Shown piece after piece: positions 60,168 to 64,000 of a DNA stretch of 64,000 bases. Numbering within the stretch: position 1 is the first letter of the stretch; every line of letters begins with the position of its first letter. Location: contig JAJGQC010000074.1 of the NCBI GenBank assembly GCA_021014325.1, positions 1 through 64,000 on the forward strand. The letters run 5' to 3'. The stretch is from Plazaster borealis (lineage: Eukaryota; Echinodermata; Asteroidea; Forcipulatida; Labidiasteridae). The notes under the pieces are model-generated. The model was not told the origin of the DNA. It made no database searches and saw only the letters and a list, made by a program, of their open reading frames with translations. The translations under genes and the position numbers were made by a program.

Positions 60168-60752
60168 GTTGTCCTACAAATTTCCACTTGGGTGCTTCGC
60201 CAACATACCGCGGGGAGTCGCGCTAATGCAATAACGCTCCATTCCCGGGACCCATCAGCAGACTAATGACTTGAGAATAGCGGGAAAATCAATGGCAGGA
60301 TGACCTGATACGTTGGATCTGTGTCGATAACTCACAGCCAGTTGTTGGCACATACATGTAGCACAACATGCATGTTTTATCAAGCCTCCGGGGTTTTTCC
60401 CGTTGGAAATTTCTTTTTATTTTAATTACAAGGAATGAAAGAAAGCATTTTATATCATATATTTATGCTGTTAAACCATTTGCTCTAGGAATTATTATTG
60501 TTTTTGAATGTATGTGTTCCTGTTTTCTAACCTTAGGAAATACACTGTTTCAGCAGTTCACAGGAGCATCCTCGTTGTGGGGCATTTTATACAGTGCCCA
60601 AGTGCAGTACAATAGGTTAAATTACTGTTGGAATAGTGTATTTAACACCAAAGGTACAATGGATTCTTCAGAGGAGCTGTGGTCAAACAAACATACAAAC
60701 CAAAAACTTAATCAAATGAATAAATGTCATGTGGGATTTTGTTGCTTCACAG
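60168..60752 (+). promoter_or_regulatory. Candidate alternative promoter / in-frame 5' extension of ZEB exon 2
   Basis: A CpG-rich patch (about 60200-60260, CCGCGGGGAGTCGCG) precedes a frame that is open from 60368 into exon 2 across the acceptor. An ATG at 60659 in a good context (ACAATGG) would give MDSSEELWSNKHTNQKLNQM and 12 more residues before DIDDDLASS. An internal promoter here would yield a ZEB protein without the NuRD motif of exon 1. A chance open frame cannot be excluded. Confidence 0.3.
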
Positions 60753-61058
60753 GGGATATTGATGATGATCTAGCAAGTTCCTGCAGCCCTGATGAACTGA
60801 GCGACAACACTGATAGCCCCTCCCCAATTAGCCATTCAAATTACCACGGCAACAGCGATGGCATAGAAAGTGATCTCGGTGACCAGAGTTTCAGCGAGGA
60901 CGACCAGGACATAACAGACCGAGTAGAAAGACGCAGTCCACTTGGGAAGATTGGCAAGGATCCAGAGAGCAGGGTGAACTTAGAGGAATATTTGAACCGA
61001 AGTGATACTGCTGTGATTTACCCTGAGCCAGTGGAAGACATTGATAATGATAGTACTG
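60753..61058 (+). CDS. ZEB: ZEB transcription factor, exon 2 (acidic region)
   Basis: Starts after TTGCTTCACAG with GG, completing the glycine begun in exon 1, and ends in phase 1 before GTATGT at 61059. It encodes about 102 residues, strongly acidic and serine-rich (DIDDDLASSCSPDELSDNTD, SDLGDQSFSEDDQDITD). The segment VNLEEYLNRSDTAVIYPEP matches the vertebrate ZEB block SIEEYLQRSDTAIIYPE, which lies just before the first zinc finger there too. In vertebrates the region between the first coding exon and the fingers is divided into several exons; here it is one. The region has no enzymatic fold; in the family it contributes to cofactor binding. The open frame continues into the intron only to TAA at 61070. 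Confidence 0.9.
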
Positions 61059-62118
61059 GTATGTACTTGTAAGCTCTTGTCTTTTTCGCTAGTATATTAT
61101 CCCTAATAGGCCTTTGCTCAAGAGAAAAAAAAGCCAAGTAATACTTTCAGTTTTCACTCAAAATGGTTGACGGATGATAACTATCACTAGGGGACAACAG
61201 CATATGTCCCAATAACCCTTTTGTTACTTTTACCATAGTAGTATCAGGAAATGTTTAATTATTATGGATAGAATGTGAATTCAGTTGAGTTCAATCTGAA
61301 TAGAAACAAACTTGCCATTTTAATCTACAGAGCAGTATTTTTAAGTTTAAAGAAAGTATGAGAAAAATATTCCCTTTTCACCCATTTCCATTGGTGTAAG
61401 ACAAATAGAGCATTCCATTTTTTTTTTAATCATGCACATTTTTACAATATCCTAAATTTACCCTTTATCAAAATTATTACTTCGAGTTAGTGTTAGCAAA
61501 AAGAGTGAACAATCCTTTTCAATGTTTGTTTTTAGGATAATGGTCAACAGAGGGCAGCATTTCAGTAAAACCTTGGATATAGTAATATACTTTCTTGGGA
61601 GTTTCTGAATGAATTTTGAAGTGCTGCTTTTTGAATTTGATTTCCTTTTTTGAAAAAAACACACCAACATAGTAAAAAGTGTGGGTATTTTTTCAGAATA
61701 GCTGACATAAAAATTTGTCTTGTTTTAATTTTGGAAATTGCAACACATGTTTTTGAAGGTTGCATACTGTAACATCCCAATTTTCAAGTTCTTGTAAAAA
61801 CACCTTAAAAGTAACTTTGTTGCTTTGGCCTGTACTCTTTTAAGTTTGAAGTTCAGAAATCACATCAAGCTATTATATTGAGTCATTTCGGAAACAGAAA
61901 TAATTCATACTATTTGTTCATTCTAAAATAACATCTAATTATGAATCATCCTCAAGTGATTCACTAGAGTCTTGTGCTTTTCATTCTTAATAATTTGGTG
62001 TGAGGGGAAGGAAGGATGTTTGATAATAGGGTCATCTCACAACCAAATAAGCAAAAATGTCAGATAACATTCCCTCCTTCCAGTTTAACAAATTATTATT
62101 TTGTTATCTTGTTTGCAG
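61059..62118 (+). other. ZEB intron 2 (1.06 kb)
   Basis: GTATGT donor at 61059 and TTGTTTGCAG acceptor ending at 62118, phase 1. AT-rich; no repeats or other genes seen. Confidence 0.9.
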
Positions 62119-64000
62119 CTGGAAATGACTGTGAGGATGGTAAACCTGTAGACTGCCCTTACTGTGACCGTTCCTACAAACGCATCACATCCCTCAAAGA
62201 GCACATCAAGTACCGTCACGAGAAAACCATCAGCAACTTCTCCTGTCCCGAGTGTAACTACTGCTTTGCTTACAAATCGCAACTCGAGCGGCACATGGCA
62301 ACACACATGCCAGGCCGTAACCAGGTCTGTGACATCTGCAACAAAGCCTTTGTCAACATCTACCGACTACAGCGACACATGTTGACCCACTCTTCAGGCA
62401 ATCGTAAGTTTAAGTGCAGCGAATGCGGGAAGGCGTTCAAGTACAAGCACCACCTTAAGGAGCACCTTCGAATACACAGTGGGGAGAAACCTTATGAGTG
62501 TCCAATCTGTAGGAAAAGATTTTCCCATTCGGGATCATACAGCTCCCACATTAGCAGTAAGAAGTGTTCTCCGATGAAAGAGAATCCTGTGATAGTTTCA
62601 CGCATACCAGCTCCTGTAAAGGTTATGAATGGAAGCTTGTCCCCTGTAATGCAACATCCCATCTCACTCCAAAATACTACTGTTGAGGAAGACCCCCAAT
62701 CAATATTGCCGGAGAGTAAGATGCCTTCCTACATGACCCAACTACACATTAAGATACCAGGCTCAGATAACATGAAAGAGAGTGATAAGAAAGAGGATAC
62801 AAGCTCAGAGCCTCTGACTACTCCACCAAATGAGGCAGTCAAAAAAGTGTTGCAGATAGTAGATGCTACTGTCAGTAAATTGAAGATGCAGGGGCAGAAT
62901 ACTGACATTTCTAAACTAACAAAGGTTTCAAAATCAGCTGCAGTTCCTACCCAAGCTCCGCTTTCTGCCCCACTATCAGCCCCAGCAGCACCCCTTGTCA
63001 CCCCAACAGCACCTTTACCATCACCACCACCACCTCCATCTTCACCTGCTGGTAAGGAATCTCCCAAGCTCCTGAGCCCAACACCATCAACAACATCATC
63101 ACTGGCATCCCCATCAAGTCCAGAGAAAGTGGTCCTGCCAGAGATATCCAAGGAGAGGTTATCTTCCACACAGAATGTCGTATTTCCAGTAAACGGGGCC
63201 AAGCCAAACAAAATCTATAGCATTGTAGACTATACCCTACGCAAAGTCCATGAAGCTCAAGCTATTGCTAAATGTTTAGAATCTCAGCGTGGATACGGCT
63301 GCATGCCATGTTTAGACAACAAGGGTACTGGTTGTAAGTACTGTGGCAGGGACTTTGAAAGCCCAATAGAACTCCACCAGCATGAGAGGTATTTGTGTGA
63401 GCTAAATGAAGATGTACAGAAAGTCAAGGGTTATAATTCAAACCTGACCAAGTATTACGAGTACCAGAGAGAGGTCCTTGCTAATATGGATCAAGCTAGA
63501 GAACGAAGACCTTCAACTGACTCAGAAATGAATGATACAGTAAGCAATAACATGAGTGAGACTGAAAGTCTTGCCTCACCTCTCACTTCGGTCCATAGTT
63601 CTAAGGAATGCAATGGAAATCTTCCTTCTAAAGATAACGACAACTCTACAATTTCTGAAATAAATCAAAATGACTTAAATGTAATATCAGAGGCCCAGGA
63701 ACATGCCCTAAGGGCTTTTTACGCTATGCATGCTCGCCCATCAGAGGATGGACTAGAGAAAATATCTTTGGCTCTGAATCTACAAGCCACCCTTGTAGAT
63801 CTGTGGTTCAAGCGGACACGTAAGTTAGAAGAAGAGGGATGTGATCCTTCTCTGAAGAGCTTAGGTCTGATGAAGAAAAACTGTATCAATAACAACCTGC
63901 TGCGTTCACAGTCACCAGCAAAGCAAATTCATGTACATAGCAATACTGATGTCTTTGAAACAGTTTCAAATGCAAGCCGTTCAAGGGTCACTTCACCAGA
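62119..64000 (+). CDS. ZEB: ZEB transcription factor, exon 3 (five fingers to homeodomain), partial
   Basis: Opens with CT after TTTGCAG, making an alanine, and stays open to the window end (about 627 codons). Fingers by genomic position: ZF1 62154-62219 ([10 protein letters not shown]...HIKYRH), ZF2 62244-62306, ZF3 62328-62390 ([17 protein letters not shown]), ZF4 62415-62477, ZF5 62499-62567 (C-C-H-C type, [15 protein letters not shown]). ZF1, 2, 4 and 5 match the four N-terminal fingers of vertebrate ZEB1/2 closely; ZF3 is extra. Next come [17 protein letters not shown], a Pro/Ala/Ser-rich linker (62940-63120), [16 protein letters not shown], a central finger 63333-63398 (LHQHERYLC) and a homeodomain at about 63690-63836 with WFKRTR in helix 3. 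Position 51 is not the usual Asn, as is also true of vertebrate ZEB (WFEQRK), so classical homeodomain DNA contact is unlikely. The finger cluster binds CACCT(G). Confidence 0.93.

Larger units (their letters stand above)
38176..60752 (+). other. ZEB intron 1 (22.6 kb)
   Basis: Bounded by the donor GTAAG at 38176 and the acceptor TTGCTTCACAG at 60752. No coding gene is recognised inside. Its first 4 kb (about 39.1-42.1 kb) are unusually rich in CpG. The rest is AT-rich with very few transposon copies: one degraded MITE at 52822-53018 and one micro-palindrome at 44918-44944. It contains two candidate alternative promoters and several enhancer-like patches described separately. Segments such as 45.1-48.1, 49-52.8 and 53.1-60.1 kb show nothing specific. 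Confidence 0.85.
38118..64000 (+). other. ZEB: ZEB (zfh1/ZEB1/ZEB2-type) gene locus, 3' end outside window
   Basis: Coding join is 38118-38175, 60753-61058 and 62119 to beyond 64000. Both introns are GT-AG and in phase 1. About 748 codons are inside the window. Residue plan: NuRD motif 1-19, acidic region 20-121, zinc fingers 134-155, 164-184, 192-212, 221-241 and 249-271, central conserved blocks, a single finger near 527-548 and a homeodomain about 646-694. In the family, PLDLS-type CtBP motifs and a C-terminal finger cluster follow the homeodomain; these must lie to the right. An invertebrate would be expected to have one such gene, equally related to vertebrate ZEB1 and ZEB2, so I do not assign a number. 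Confidence 0.9.

Noticed and set aside
1..64000. CRISPR arrays, rRNA genes, intact tRNA genes, intact viral or transposase genes
   Set aside because: None seen on either strand; tRNA-like sequences are SINE heads, and all transposons are non-autonomous or truncated.

Overview
The window is animal nuclear DNA. It is AT-rich, has long GT-AG introns and no bacterial-type operons, and carries many decayed transposons. The one gene recognised with confidence is a ZEB-family (zfh1/ZEB1/ZEB2) zinc-finger/homeodomain transcription factor on the + strand. The repeats (tRNA-derived SINEs, TTAA-ended MITEs, LINE tails) and the ZEB architecture suggest an invertebrate deuterostome, most likely an echinoderm. 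That placement rests on my memory of similar repeats and is not proven here.

Layout. About 1-34 kb is repeat-rich and has no gene I can name. A minus-strand gene of unknown identity may run through it: a terminal exon at 1740-1862 with a clean splice acceptor, a possible internal exon at 19294-19406 and a possible CpG-rich first exon at 33848-34105. The same interval holds five inverted-repeat MITEs with TTAA-type ends, SINE copies (one split by a nested insertion), two LINE 3' ends, an approximately 1.8-kb minisatellite of 11-bp units that produces two long but meaningless reading frames, and a 146-bp repeat in nearly three copies.

About 37.7-64 kb is the ZEB locus. Exon 1 (38118-38175) encodes the N-terminal NuRD-recruitment motif. 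A 22.6-kb intron follows, then exon 2 (60753-61058, acidic region), a 1.06-kb intron, and a large exon 3 (62119 to beyond the window end). Exon 3 carries five N-terminal zinc fingers, the central conserved blocks, a single central finger and the divergent homeodomain. The C-terminal fingers and CtBP motifs expected of the family lie past base 64000. Splice phases agree throughout. Two possible alternative promoters lie at about 44.65-44.78 kb and 60.17-60.66 kb; the second would give a protein lacking the NuRD motif.

The most unusual signal is a family of very short palindromes (10-33 bp) inserted between 8-bp direct repeats at eight places, one of them about 300 bp upstream of the ZEB start codon. 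Three have perfect 8-bp repeats and several share the arm GGAGGTAGGA. They look like extremely small mobile elements or relics of them.
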